From JALFST01 sp022779285 (GTDB lineage: Bacteria; Bacillota; Clostridia; Tissierellales; Peptoniphilaceae), in assembly GCA_050313895.1 (NCBI GenBank), contig JBNPMI010000002.1: a stretch of DNA of 64,000 bases; one strand, written 5' to 3'. The position numbers and the translations under genes are program-made. This document shows, piece after piece, positions 1 through 8,775 of this stretch; the stretch's first letter is position 1; every line of letters starts with the position of its first letter. Below the pieces are notes generated by a model, which saw nothing but the letters and a program-made list of their open reading frames with translations, did not search any database and was not told the origin of the DNA.

Positions 1-337
1 TGCTTTGTGTCTCACTCAAAATTTCGGTAAAGGTGAGCCCCATTTTCTCTCCGCCTGTAGTACGAACAACATTGGAAATATCAATGCCCTCTTCCTGAAA
101 TACGTTCTCAGCAAAGGTTCCCATCTGATCATCCGAAATTTTTCCGATAAATCCGATTTTCTTTCCAAGGCGTGCCAGTCCTATCGCAATATTCGATGGA
201 GAACCCCCCACATATTTTCTAAAATCTCTGCTGTTCTCCAGCGGGCGATTGTAATCCAATGGATTAAAGTCGATCGCAATTCTCCCCAATGCAATCAAAT
301 CAATCGGTCGATCTTCTTTCAATTCCAAATATTTCAC
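1..337 (-). CDS. iolC: 5-dehydro-2-deoxygluconokinase (IolC-type PfkB kinase), 3' part outside window
   Basis: Only the first ~112 codons are present; the gene runs off the left edge. The N-terminus has the PfkB/ribokinase layout of IolC: a segment ending AIGRIAIDFNP..YNRP, then YVGGSPSNIAIGLARLG at about residues 35-52 and GFIGKISDDQMG after it. From memory this closely matches the start of Bacillus subtilis IolC, which phosphorylates 2-deoxy-5-keto-D-gluconate in myo-inositol breakdown. I take GTG at 337 as start: it overlaps the aldolase stop as GTGA, and AGGAGG lies just upstream. The coupling suggests co-translation with the aldolase. A kinase for another sugar acid is possible, since specificity cannot be read from this fragment. 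Confidence 0.8.
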   Translation of the reverse strand, partial: MKYLELKEDRPIDLIALGRIAIDFNPLDYNRPLENSRDFRKYVGGSPSNIAIGLARLGKKIGFIGKISDDQMGTFAENVFQEEGIDISNVVRTTGGEKMGLTFTEILSETQS

Positions 338-1179
338 TGCAATGCCTCCTTATTATTAAAAATTCGGATATGTTTTTTTACTTCTTCCTTCACATATTTT
401 CGACCCATTTCATTCAGTCGATAATAATTGTTTTCATGTGTTGATTCTACATACGTCCGAATGCCCGTTCCGTAGGCATCTAAAATACTCGTTGCAATAT
501 TGATTTTTCGAATTCCGTTGCGAATACATTCTCGAAATCCTTCTCCGCTGATCCCGCTGCCTCCATGGAGTACTAACGGGAATGCCGTAACCTCTGAAAG
601 ATTTTTCAGCAGCTTCATATTGAGCTTCGGAGCTCCATGATAATGTCCATGTACATTTCCGATCGCCACGGCCAACGCATCAACTCCGCACTCATCAGAA
701 AACCTTTTCACATCCTCTATCGATGAATATAAAACCGCATCCTGATTCTCGGTTGCTTCTTTTCCTCCGATAGAGCCGATTTCGGCTTCCACAGACGCGC
801 CATATTTACCTGCGATTTCCACAATTTCTTGCGTGTGTCGGATATTGTCCTCAAGCTCCGAGCGAGATCCGTCAAACATAACCGAGCTGAATCCTATTGC
901 TAATGCTTTTTTGATCATTGCTTTACTTAAACCGTGATCCAGATGAACACAAACATCCACTCCGGCATTCTCTGCAGCGCTTACCATCATCGGGCCTATG
1001 TAATCGATCGGAGAATGCTCGATTCTTCCCTCGGCGATTTGGATAGCGATCGGAGTCTCCATCTCTTCTGCCGCTTCTATCGCAGCCATTAGGATTTCCA
1101 TGTTCGGCACCGTAAAACAGCCTACGGCACTCTGTTCCTTTTCAGCCCTATCCAAAAGCGACTTCAGTGTTACCTTCAT
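334..1179 (-). CDS. Class II ketose-bisphosphate aldolase, IolJ-like
   Basis: 281 residues, the normal length for a class II (zinc) fructose-bisphosphate/tagatose/IolJ aldolase. Visible family motifs are VHLDHGLS (Asp81, His82), FDGS near 102, VEAEIGSIGG at 130-138, GNVHGHYHG at 174-182 (zinc His), LHGGSGI with His205 and the phosphate-binding NIATS near 228. Start is ATG at 1179, with a G-rich ribosome site (GGGGGG) five bases upstream; a TTG directly before it is too close. Placement upstream of an iolC-like kinase and opposite an IolR-like repressor suggests cleavage of 6-phospho-5-dehydro-2-deoxygluconate (IolJ). Fructose-bisphosphate aldolase activity cannot be excluded from sequence. 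Confidence 0.82.
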   Translation of the reverse strand: MKVTLKSLLDRAEKEQSAVGCFTVPNMEILMAAIEAAEEMETPIAIQIAEGRIEHSPIDYIGPMMVSAAENAGVDVCVHLDHGLSKAMIKKALAIGFSSVMFDGSRSELEDNIRHTQEIVEIAGKYGASVEAEIGSIGGKEATENQDAVLYSSIEDVKRFSDECGVDALAVAIGNVHGHYHGAPKLNMKLLKNLSEVTAFPLVLHGGSGISGEGFRECIRNGIRKINIATSILDAYGTGIRTYVESTHENNYYRLNEMGRKYVKEEVKKHIRIFNNKEALQ

Positions 1180-1182
1180 CAA

Positions 1183-1396
1183 TCCCCCCTTTCGTTCCTG
1201 TTGATAGCTTTTCGCTCATTATTTGAGCGCTTTGAATGTTTTATTATCAATCTTATCATATATTACAAATGTTTTCCCCTGCTGTCAACACGGTTTTAGC
1301 AAAAAAATATTCTATCTATTGCCATAAATCACTCAAATATGCTAAATTATGGATAACTTTAATTCAATTTATTCAAAAATAATAAGGAGAAAAATC
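1183..1396. promoter_or_regulatory. Divergent control region between the aldolase/iolC operon and the DeoR-family regulator
   Basis: AT-rich 214-bp spacer between two divergent transcription units, where the repressor would be expected to bind. A candidate iolR promoter is TTGCCA (1319-1324) and TAAATT (1343-1348), 18 bp apart, preceded by the extended-type bases TATG. The ribosome site AAGGAG at 1384-1389 fixes the regulator start at 1397. I did not find a clear perfect operator repeat. Confidence 0.45.
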
Positions 1397-2176
1397 ATGA
1401 AAAGAGAACGCTTACTGGAATTGGAAAAATATATCGAACGCAACGGTTTAGTCACCATGGATGAAATGTGTGAGCATTTTAATGTTTCTTTAAGCACAAT
1501 TCGTAGAGATTTGGATACTCTTGCAGCAAGAAAAAGCATCCAAAAGGTTTATGGCGGTGCCCGACCAATAAAAAGTGCTGACGAAAGCAGCTCACTTTTA
1601 AAGTCCTATGAAGAACGCCACTCCGCCAATGCTGTAGAGAAGCAAATCATTGCAAAATCCGCAGCTTCTCTCATACATGAAGACGATATCATCTTCATTG
1701 ATACGGGAACCTCCACAGTTCCGATTATGGACTATCTGCGCCATTTACAACACATTACAATCATCACAAACAGCATTCTTGTGCTTTTGCGAGGGCTGGA
1801 ATATCCGAATCTTACCGTGATCGGCCTTCCCGGAATTGTCAAATCGAAAACAGCCTCATTGATCGGTCCTCCCTGTCTGGAGGCGATTGAGGCTTATAAT
1901 TCGGTCGAAAAATCCTTTATGGCTTGTTCAGCTATTGATTTGAAAAACGGCGCCAGCAACTCCTCTTTAGATGAATATGAGATCAAGAAGAAAATCATAG
2001 AATACAGCAAAACAAACTATCTACTTGTAGACCATACAAAATTCAATAAGGTCGCTCTCAAAACATTTGCGGAAATCCGTGATTTTGATGCTATCATCAC
2101 GGATAAAACACCTGAAGAAAAATACTTAAATTCTATGAACGAAAACCGGGTCAGCTTAATGCTTGCCGAAAAATAA
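1397..2176 (+). CDS. iolR: DeoR-family transcriptional repressor, IolR-like
   Basis: 259 residues, typical DeoR length. The N-terminal winged helix-turn-helix (about residues 5-57) reads MDEMCEHFNVSLSTIRRDLDTL and ends with KVYGGA, the DeoR signature. The C-terminal sugar-phosphate sensor domain has IFIDTGTS, ITNS and a late EYEIKKKIIEYSKTNYLLVDHTKF block, closely resembling IolR. Family members bind a pathway intermediate (for IolR, 2-deoxy-5-keto-gluconate 6-phosphate) and release DNA. The start at 1397 has AAGGAG eight bases upstream; an upstream in-frame ATG at 1349 lacks a ribosome site and sits on the -10 region. Divergence from iolC/aldolase supports an inositol role. The symbol is given by similarity and context. 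Confidence 0.8.
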   Translation: MKRERLLELEKYIERNGLVTMDEMCEHFNVSLSTIRRDLDTLAARKSIQKVYGGARPIKSADESSSLLKSYEERHSANAVEKQIIAKSAASLIHEDDIIFIDTGTSTVPIMDYLRHLQHITIITNSILVLLRGLEYPNLTVIGLPGIVKSKTASLIGPPCLEAIEAYNSVEKSFMACSAIDLKNGASNSSLDEYEIKKKIIEYSKTNYLLVDHTKFNKVALKTFAEIRDFDAIITDKTPEEKYLNSMNENRVSLMLAEK

Positions 2177-2203
2177 GAGCGGATACGGTCTTCTCAACGC
2201 CGC

Positions 2204-3115
2204 CTATTCCGCTCTCCGGATCTCCTCATCAATTTCACGAATCCGCTCAATTGCCTGCCGTGCTTCCTGTATTTCCTTTTCCGTGAGTTTATCCTTTATC
2301 TTTTCCAGCGCTTGGACAAGTCGATCAGCATAAGCAGGCGCAGCATCGGCATCATGCACCTCCGTTTGTGCCGCCTCTGCAAGGATGAGATCCCAGATTT
2401 TCGGATTCTTCGCAAAGATTCGACTCATTTCGTCAAGAAGAGCCTGTGCTTTGGATTCCTCCGCTTCCTCGTGAGCATGCTCGTGTCCCGATTCATGTGC
2501 ATCGGCTGTATGAGCTTTCTCCTGCGCCTCCGACATGGCTTGATCCAGACTCGCTGAAATTCGGTTACGAACGTCGTCATTTTTCCAGCTTCCCGCGATG
2601 GGATCCGAAACAATTTCACTCTTTGCATTGACAACCAGAGCCGCAGGAAGAACCTTCATCTGCTGCACAAGCTTTTGCACATCGGCTCCCCCCTGCAGTT
2701 CCATATTTTGAAAGGTGATCGCATGCTCCCGGAGTAAATTTCTGACCAGCTCCGATGCCGACGCGTCACGCCCTGTTCCAAAATGAATCCCCAAAATTTC
2801 CGCGTCCTGCGCCTTGAGCTCGTCCTGAAATTCTTGCATCGCGGCAAGAGACGAAATACAATCCGCACAATCACTTCTCCAAAACACCACTACCGTAGCC
2901 GTATGCGTTTGAAAAATCGTGGAATCTACAGGGCCGCCTGCAAAATCTACTCCCCGCAGGTTTGGAAAAAGCGCTCGCTCCTCGGACGAGCTCTCCGAAA
3001 TCATAACAGAGCTTTCCGCTTGCGAAAGATCCTCATGCAAATCCGTCTCGTGATTTCCGCAGGATGTGATGATCCATAAAAGTGCACACAAAAGCATGGC
3101 CGGCTGATATTTCAT
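2204..3115 (-). CDS. Thioredoxin-fold lipoprotein (TlpA/ResA-like) with His-rich tail
   Basis: 303 residues. A lipoprotein signal (hydrophobic residues 7-17, lipobox ITSC with Cys19) predicts a membrane-anchored extracytoplasmic protein. A redoxin/AhpC-TSA-like domain follows (about 45-190), with VVVFWRSDCADC, a CxxC redox pair at Cys83/Cys86. After it comes a His-rich stretch, HTADAHESGHEHAHEEAEE (about 198-216), which could bind metal, then charged helices to the end. The role is probably thiol-disulfide exchange on secreted proteins. The metal-binding idea is inference. AAGGAG precedes the ATG. It is a single-gene unit facing the iolR 3' end. Confidence 0.75.
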   Translation of the reverse strand: MKYQPAMLLCALLWIITSCGNHETDLHEDLSQAESSVMISESSSEERALFPNLRGVDFAGGPVDSTIFQTHTATVVVFWRSDCADCISSLAAMQEFQDELKAQDAEILGIHFGTGRDASASELVRNLLREHAITFQNMELQGGADVQKLVQQMKVLPAALVVNAKSEIVSDPIAGSWKNDDVRNRISASLDQAMSEAQEKAHTADAHESGHEHAHEEAEESKAQALLDEMSRIFAKNPKIWDLILAEAAQTEVHDADAAPAYADRLVQALEKIKDKLTEKEIQEARQAIERIREIDEEIRRAE

Positions 3116-3143
3116 ATTCGCTCCTTTTTGACTTGATTTTTTT

Positions 3144-3149
3144 ATTATA
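3144..3149 (-). promoter_or_regulatory. -10 element for the thioredoxin-fold lipoprotein gene
   Basis: A consensus TATAAT on the minus strand lies 29 bases before the start codon. The -35 match 17 bases upstream (TAGCAA) is weak. Confidence 0.4.
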
Positions 3150-3225
3150 ATTGCACTTTCACAGAATTGCTATTTTAGATGAGCTCTGTTTTGGGGTCTT
3201 CTCGCTTTTTCAGGAAAACCGGCCT

Positions 3226-5097
3226 TCAGTCGGTATAGTACTGCGCCTGCGCATTCCAAAGCATTGCATATTTTCCGTCATCCATGTGAATCAATTCCTC
3301 GTGAGAGCCGTGTTGAATGACTTCTCCCTCATCAAAGACAAGAATCTCATCACAAAAACGGCACGAGGAAAGTCTGTGACTGATATATACTACAGTACGA
3401 TCTTCAATGATCTGATTCAATTGCGCATAAATTTCCGCCTCCGCAACAGGATCCAAGGCAGCTGTGGGTTCATCCAGAATCAGAAAAGGCGTATCCTTGT
3501 AAATGGCACGGGCAATGGCAATTTTCTGCGCCTCGCCTCCGGAAATCTGCACTCCCTGATCTCCGTAATCCCGGTAAAGCATGGTATCGAGTCCGTCCGG
3601 CATTGCGGCAAGACGATCCGCAAATCCGGCATCCCGCAGCGCCGCTTCCACACGGGCAGTATCATAGGATTCTCTGCCCGCAACATTCGCCCCGAGGGGC
3701 TGCGAAAGAAGCTGGAAATCCTGAAACACGACGGAAAAAATATGCATATATTCATCATAACGATATTTCTTAATATTGATGCCATTGAGTAAAATTTCAC
3801 CCTCCTGTGGATCATATAAGCGGCAAAGCAGTTTGATGAATGTAGTCTTTCCGGAACCGTTCTCGCCGACTACTGCCATCCGGCTGCCGATATGCAGCTT
3901 CAGGCTTACATGGCGCAAGGCCCACGTCTCCGCACCCGGATACCGAAACGACACATCGCGAAACTCCACCTGATAATTCCGGTCATTTCTTTTTTCCGTG
4001 GTCAAGGATCCCTGGTACATGTGATTCGGGATATCCAAAAATGTAAAGCTGATCCGAAGAAATTCCCCATTATTGATAATACTTCCGAGGGTGGAGAAGA
4101 GTTTTCGGACATTGCTTGCAAGCGCCGTTGCCGCCCCTACGTATTGTGTGATCGAGCCCACACCCAAAGCGCCTCCCAATGCCTTTAAGCAGGTGAACAG
4201 ATAAATGGTACCCGTGAAAACAGCGGAGAGTGCCACCGAAAGTCCCGATAAGACACCGCCCTTTCCTGCATAGAGCCTTGCAAAAGGCCCCCCGGGACCG
4301 AAGCCCTGCGTGTCCGAAAGTCTATAATAATGCGCAGCGATCGTCTGCTGATCGTACATTCTCACATCTACCGCCTGCCCTCCGGCTCCATAAAATCCGA
4401 AATATCCGAAAATACGGTTCGATAACGTGGCAATGGCTGCAGAATCGGCTTGCAGGCCCTCCACATAGCTTTCAATGCGCGCCGAGAAAATGCTGATAAA
4501 AAGCATCAAAATCACCAATCCTGCAATAAGAAGGGGATGATTCAGCACAGTCAGACGTCCTGCGGATGCCGGTACCGATGCTGTGAATAAGCTGACGGTC
4601 AGTGTGATTCCTCCCAGAATTCCAATGACAGCTTCCACAAGCTCCTCATAACAATGCGGCACATAGGGGAATCCCCACCCTGACCAATTGGCGTTCTGCT
4701 GAACCTGCGCACGAAGCGTATGAGTCTCCGGAAGATCCACATCCGCAAAATCCATCGTAAAGGATTTCCGGACAAAAATATCTTTATACCGATGATAGAA
4801 AAGCTCCTCGCGAGCTTGTGTCCGGTGCGTGAGAATCGCTTCCAGCAATGTCAGGGTGCCTTGCACCGCCACCACAAAAAGAACCCATGTCCACAACACC
4901 TGCATGCGTCGCGTGGAGGCCAGTTCATTCAGGATTTGCGCTGAAAAAAAGATGAAGAGGAATGGCTGAATCGCCTTGATCAGGCAAGTCAACGTAATGG
5001 AAGGGAAAAGCTGTGCATCCATTGTATGAATTATTTTCATAGCTCTCCATTGAAATTTCATGCCCTCAAGAAAGGCTTTTCGTTTTTTTCCGTCCAT
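3226..5097 (-). CDS. ABC exporter half-transporter (membrane + ATPase domains), second of a pair
   Basis: 623 residues. The N-terminal membrane domain has about six hydrophobic segments (near 40-55, 68-88, 158-178, 190-206, 286-306, 318-334). The nucleotide-binding domain has Walker A GENGSGKTTF near 412, signature ISGGEAQK and Walker B ILDEPTAALD. Its start overlaps the stop of the preceding exporter gene (TGATG), so the two are co-translated and probably form a heterodimer. Unlike many heterodimers, both ATPase halves keep the catalytic Glu after Walker B. The cargo is unknown. Position downstream of an Agr-like two-component system suggests peptide/bacteriocin export or immunity, but no precursor peptide or peptidase domain is visible. 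Confidence 0.85.
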   Translation of the reverse strand: MDGKKRKAFLEGMKFQWRAMKIIHTMDAQLFPSITLTCLIKAIQPFLFIFFSAQILNELASTRRMQVLWTWVLFVVAVQGTLTLLEAILTHRTQAREELFYHRYKDIFVRKSFTMDFADVDLPETHTLRAQVQQNANWSGWGFPYVPHCYEELVEAVIGILGGITLTVSLFTASVPASAGRLTVLNHPLLIAGLVILMLFISIFSARIESYVEGLQADSAAIATLSNRIFGYFGFYGAGGQAVDVRMYDQQTIAAHYYRLSDTQGFGPGGPFARLYAGKGGVLSGLSVALSAVFTGTIYLFTCLKALGGALGVGSITQYVGAATALASNVRKLFSTLGSIINNGEFLRISFTFLDIPNHMYQGSLTTEKRNDRNYQVEFRDVSFRYPGAETWALRHVSLKLHIGSRMAVVGENGSGKTTFIKLLCRLYDPQEGEILLNGINIKKYRYDEYMHIFSVVFQDFQLLSQPLGANVAGRESYDTARVEAALRDAGFADRLAAMPDGLDTMLYRDYGDQGVQISGGEAQKIAIARAIYKDTPFLILDEPTAALDPVAEAEIYAQLNQIIEDRTVVYISHRLSSCRFCDEILVFDEGEVIQHGSHEELIHMDDGKYAMLWNAQAQYYTD

Positions 5098-6911
5098 CAA
5101 AAACTGCCTCCTTCCTGATAATAGCGGCTTTGCACTTCAAAAAGCTTCGCATACTCCCCGTTTTTTCTGAGCAAAAGCTCATGCGTGCCCTCTTCCCGTA
5201 TTTTTCCGTCTGCAAGCAGCAGAATACGGTCACAAAAGCGTGTCGATGCCAACCGATGAGATACGAAAAGCGCGGTTTTTCCTTTCGTCATTTCATGGTA
5301 ACGAAGATACATATCATTTTCCGCAAGGGGATCCAGCGCGGCGGTGGGCTCGTCCAAAAGCAGAATCGGCGCATTGCGGTAGAGAGCCCTGGCAAGCATC
5401 AGCTTTTGAACCTGGCCTCCGGAAAGATCGACTCCGTCCTCCCATAGCCGGCTGCCCAGCCTGGTATCCATTCCTTTCGGAAGCTCCTGAATCTTTGCGG
5501 AAAGTCCTGCGTAATCCAGAACCTCCGCCACGCGTTTTCGGTCATAATTTTCCACGTTTTGCGCGACATTCTCCGCAATGGAAATATCCATGACGGAAAA
5601 GTCCTGAAAAACCGTTGCAAAACAACGATAGTACTCTCTTCGGTTGAATTGGCGAATATCTGCTCCGTTCAGACGCACAACTCCTTCCGTCGGATCCAAC
5701 AGACCGCAGATGAGCTTTACAAGAGTCGTCTTTCCCGCTCCGTTCAATCCCACAATGGCAATTCTTTCCCCGGGATGAATTGTCAAATTCATGTCCTGAA
5801 TCGTATCCCTGTCGGTGTCCGGATATCGATAGGAAACATGCTCCAGATCAATCCGGCATCCGGAAGAAAGCTCCGGAATCGGCTCCCCTCCCTCGAAACG
5901 AAACGGTTCCTTCATTTCCAGATAATCCCGGATCGCATTCAGCTCCAGTCCTTCTTTTCGAAGATTCAAAAAATCGCGTAAAATCCCTGTGATCCAAGTC
6001 GTAAAACCGCTGATCGCCGTGAAATACAAAAGAAATGTGGATGCCGGAAGATTTTCCCGTATCGTCATCCGAATCAAAAAATAATATGCCAATCCATTGC
6101 GAAGAATGCTGAAGAACACCTCTGCAATGCTGCCAATCATCCGATATCGCTCGCTTTTCCGAATAAAAATCTCGTAGGATTTCAGGATGCTGTCATAAAT
6201 ATCCTGTAGCCACTCCGCCAGCCCGAAAATGCGGATTTCCTTTGCCAGCTCCACCGATTCCGATTTTTGCCGTATGTAACGTTCTTTTTTGTCAAGCTCC
6301 GCTTCCTCCTCCCGATGATCATAACGCCATCTCTCCGTCTTAAGAGAAATCAGAAAGCTGATCACCGTCGTCACCGCAACAACCGCAAGCAGCATCGGAT
6401 TTAAGTGAGATAAAATTGTGAGGTAAATCAAAAATCCGAAGAAATGAGTCAAAAAATCCGCAAGGCTTGTCCATATGTGCTCACTGGATACTTGATTACT
6501 CGAAACGGCCTCCTGCGCTCTGTTGCGTAAGGCTTCTCCTCTTGTGTCCAGCATATTGGGATACGACGTTCGATTCATTTTTTCCTGAATCAGCATGGAA
6601 ATTCCGACACGAATACCGATTCTTCCCCATATGCTGTTGACTTCAATATACCGCTTCACGCCTGTCAGAAGAAACAAAGCTCCCGAAAAGAGCCCGATCG
6701 TAATCAACAGCTTCAGGATAGGAGCCCCCTCCTCCACATTTCTTAGAATCTGCGGTGCAATCCATAATTCCACCAGATTTAAGGCAAGAGAAACAAGAAC
6801 CGATCCGGTGCTCCAGAATAATACGCTCTTTCCAAATTTCTCGGCATTCTGAAACATCCATCCTATATTTTGCATCGCGCTGTATTGCGTTTTTTGAGTC
6901 TTCTTGAACAT
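5097..6911 (-). CDS. ABC exporter half-transporter, first of a pair
   Basis: 604 residues with fused transmembrane and ATPase domains. Membrane segments are visible near 35-55, 64-85, 160-185, 265-285 and 290-310. The ATPase domain has Walker A GLNGAGKTTL, signature LSGGQVQK and Walker B LLDEPTAALD. ATG at 6911 is chosen because AGGAGG sits five bases upstream; a GTG at 6917 is in frame but abuts the ribosome site. It is coupled to the next exporter gene by a one-base overlap and lies about 100 bp behind the histidine kinase gene on the same strand. It probably works as one side of a heterodimeric exporter. Substrate is not deducible. Confidence 0.85.
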   Translation of the reverse strand: MFKKTQKTQYSAMQNIGWMFQNAEKFGKSVLFWSTGSVLVSLALNLVELWIAPQILRNVEEGAPILKLLITIGLFSGALFLLTGVKRYIEVNSIWGRIGIRVGISMLIQEKMNRTSYPNMLDTRGEALRNRAQEAVSSNQVSSEHIWTSLADFLTHFFGFLIYLTILSHLNPMLLAVVAVTTVISFLISLKTERWRYDHREEEAELDKKERYIRQKSESVELAKEIRIFGLAEWLQDIYDSILKSYEIFIRKSERYRMIGSIAEVFFSILRNGLAYYFLIRMTIRENLPASTFLLYFTAISGFTTWITGILRDFLNLRKEGLELNAIRDYLEMKEPFRFEGGEPIPELSSGCRIDLEHVSYRYPDTDRDTIQDMNLTIHPGERIAIVGLNGAGKTTLVKLICGLLDPTEGVVRLNGADIRQFNRREYYRCFATVFQDFSVMDISIAENVAQNVENYDRKRVAEVLDYAGLSAKIQELPKGMDTRLGSRLWEDGVDLSGGQVQKLMLARALYRNAPILLLDEPTAALDPLAENDMYLRYHEMTKGKTALFVSHRLASTRFCDRILLLADGKIREEGTHELLLRKNGEYAKLFEVQSRYYQEGGSF

Positions 6912-7007
6912 TGCCACCTCCTCCTTTCCGGATCAGTGTAACAAAAAAAATAAATCCGTCCTCTTTTCGGGGACGAAAGGCCCTCCCCGGGGGACGAATT
7001 GCATTTC

Positions 7008-7685
7008 TCAGGATGCGCTACCGCTCTGTTGCGGAAGCAGGATCTCTGTGGTAAAAGCGCCCTGCTCCGAATTGCGGCTCAGATATCCGCCCAATCGCTC
7101 CACAACCGAATCGATGCGCACCAGTCCGAGGCCGTGCCCTTCTCCTTTCGTACTCGAAAAAACTTTCCCCCGCTTCTGTCGTTTCGGATCGGCCGTAAAA
7201 TTGGTAAAAGAAATATAGAGCTGGGTGCCTTTCATATCCATATAGATTCGAATCATACGTTTTTCCGGCGGAAGCTTCAAGCTCGCTTCGATCGCATTGT
7301 CAAAAAGATTCCCGAGAATTACGCATAAATCAATCTCCGGCGTTGTCAGGGCAAGAGGAATATGCGCATCAGCCTGCACCGGAATCTCCCTGGCATTCGC
7401 AAGGGAAATTTTACTGTTCAAAATGGCATCCGCCATAGCATTTCCCGTTTTGATCACCATATCAACGGTAGTCAGATCCGTATCGAGCGCATCAAGATAC
7501 TCGCGAATCGCATCGAGATCCTCTGCCTGCGCATACGCCTTGAGCGTTTGAATATGGTTGCGGTAATCATGCCTCCAGCCGCGCATCCTCCGATACATAT
7601 TTTCCACCTCTGCATAGTGCGTCTCCAGCAATTCGCGTTGATAGGCTGCAATATGATGATTCTCTCTCTTTTTGAAAATAGACAT
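7008..7685 (-). CDS. Soluble GHKL-family sensor histidine kinase (AgrC-like catalytic core, no membrane domain)
   Basis: 225 residues. The N-terminal helix pair holds the phospho-acceptor motif RHDYRNH (about 38-44) typical of SpoOB-type/AgrC kinases. The ATPase domain has an N-box LGNLFDNAIEAS and a G-box GEGHGLGL. Unlike AgrC or other peptide sensors it has no transmembrane segments, and it begins only nine bases after the response regulator stop, so no sensor domain could have been missed. It must respond to a cytoplasmic signal or a partner. It lies in the order regulator, kinase, ABC pair, and probably controls the exporters. ATG at 7685 has only a weak GGAAA-type ribosome site, suggesting coupling to the regulator. 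Confidence 0.8.
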   Translation of the reverse strand: MSIFKKRENHHIAAYQRELLETHYAEVENMYRRMRGWRHDYRNHIQTLKAYAQAEDLDAIREYLDALDTDLTTVDMVIKTGNAMADAILNSKISLANAREIPVQADAHIPLALTTPEIDLCVILGNLFDNAIEASLKLPPEKRMIRIYMDMKGTQLYISFTNFTADPKRQKRGKVFSSTKGEGHGLGLVRIDSVVERLGGYLSRNSEQGAFTTEILLPQQSGSAS

Positions 7686-7694
7686 TCCGGTTTC

Positions 7695-8396
7695 CTACAT
7701 TCTCGTAATAATGGCCCGGTTGAGCGGCTCGTACTGTCCCCTTGGGAGAGGCAGCACGCTGCCGTCCTTCAGGAAAACTTCTTTTTTTGTCACACGCGAA
7801 ATCACACGCAAATTGACAAGAAACGATCGTCCCATCCGGAAAAATCGATCATCGAGCTCCTTTTCAAATTCGCTCAAAGTACGCTTTACCGTAACCTTGC
7901 GTTTCCCGTGAACAGTCACATAATTCTGCCGTACCTCTAAAAATAAAATCTCCCGAATGGGCATCAGCACGATCTCTTCCGGCGTTTTCAGCACAATTTC
8001 CCGTTCATTTTTCTTCAAATGCTCCGCCGCTCGCTCCAGCACGTGGAGAAGCCGGTCCTTTTTTACCGGTTTTAATAAATAATGGAGCGCCTCAACCTCA
8101 TAGCCATCTGCAATATAATCCGAATACCCCGTAATAAAGATAATTTGTACCGTTTCATTGTCTCTGCGGAGCTTCTTTGCCAACGTTACACCATCCATTC
8201 TTCCCATTTCCACATCCAGAAGGAGAATATCCCAGCCCCTTTCCTCCTCATATTGAAACAAAAAAGCTTCCGCCGAAGGAAAGGTATGGATCTCGATGGA
8301 TCGGTTTTCACCCCATTCACAGACAATGTCCCGAATATAGCGTATGTCCGCAGGATCGTCATCACAAATGGCAATTTTATAAATGTTTTTTGACAT
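7695..8396 (-). CDS. LytTR-family response regulator (AgrA-like)
   Basis: 233 residues. Receiver domain (1-120): acidic pocket CDDD at 11-14, phospho-acceptor Asp61 in LLLDVEM, and Lys109 in LLKPVKK. The C-terminal LytTR DNA-binding domain (about 135-230) contains REILFLEVRQNYVTVHGK and the FFRMGRSFLVNL segment characteristic of the AgrA/LytR class. The start at 8396 (MSKN) begins the receiver fold exactly; a longer frame from 8432 adds 12 residues with no homology. First gene of the kinase/exporter block. LytTR regulators often control peptide secretion and quorum responses; here that is contextual inference. Confidence 0.85.
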   Translation of the reverse strand: MSKNIYKIAICDDDPADIRYIRDIVCEWGENRSIEIHTFPSAEAFLFQYEEERGWDILLLDVEMGRMDGVTLAKKLRRDNETVQIIFITGYSDYIADGYEVEALHYLLKPVKKDRLLHVLERAAEHLKKNEREIVLKTPEEIVLMPIREILFLEVRQNYVTVHGKRKVTVKRTLSEFEKELDDRFFRMGRSFLVNLRVISRVTKKEVFLKDGSVLPLPRGQYEPLNRAIITRM

Positions 8397-8456
8397 GATG
8401 AGGCTCGCTTCCGCATAGTTTATAAAAATCAATGAGATGGTGATGGATTCGGATTC

Positions 8457-8462
8457 ATTATA
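8457..8462 (-). promoter_or_regulatory. -10 element of the response regulator operon
   Basis: A perfect TATAAT on the minus strand about 60 bp before the regulator start. No good -35 is seen at 16-18 bp, as would fit an activator-dependent promoter. Confidence 0.4.
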
Positions 8463-8597
8463 CTCTAAATTTGATCGAATTTTCGTTTACGATTCTCCGC
8501 ATCGCTGAGCATGCTCACCGACAAAGCGTCTGATTCGCAGGGTTCCACGTTCTCAGGGTGCACTACTGTCGGAATGCAATCCGGGCAAAATGTAATG

Positions 8598-8775
8598 TAA
8601 TAAAACATATGTGACACTTTCCAAAAAGAGGCGCTCTGATACAATGTATTTATCCGGAACATCAAAAGAATCCCTCTTGAGTAAAATGATCGCCGAAGAA
8701 ATGAAATATCGCCAGGAAATCTGTGAATGCACGCGAGCATGGTGTGACTCAGGCTGCGCATCTTGCGCTCCGGAC
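8598..8775 (+). mobile_element. IS remnant: terminal sequence plus decayed 5' end of a DDE transposase gene
   Basis: An end-like sequence at about 8604-8624 (ACATATGTGACACTTTCC) is followed by the start of a transposase reading frame near 8684 (EEMKYRQE, then a frameshift into ARKHGVTQAAHLA). The same end plus the same reading frame recurs at 25400-25640. The N-terminus resembles helix-turn-helix regions of rve-type (IS3/IS481-like) transposases common in clostridia. Only the first ~50 codons are recognisable. It marks the left edge of the accessory island, just upstream of the response regulator promoter. Confidence 0.55.

Noticed and set aside
2176..2215. Short inverted repeat AGAGCGGA/TCCGCTCT as a terminator between iolR and the lipoprotein gene
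   Set aside because: 24-base loop, no T-run, and the right arm overlaps the end of the lipoprotein coding sequence.
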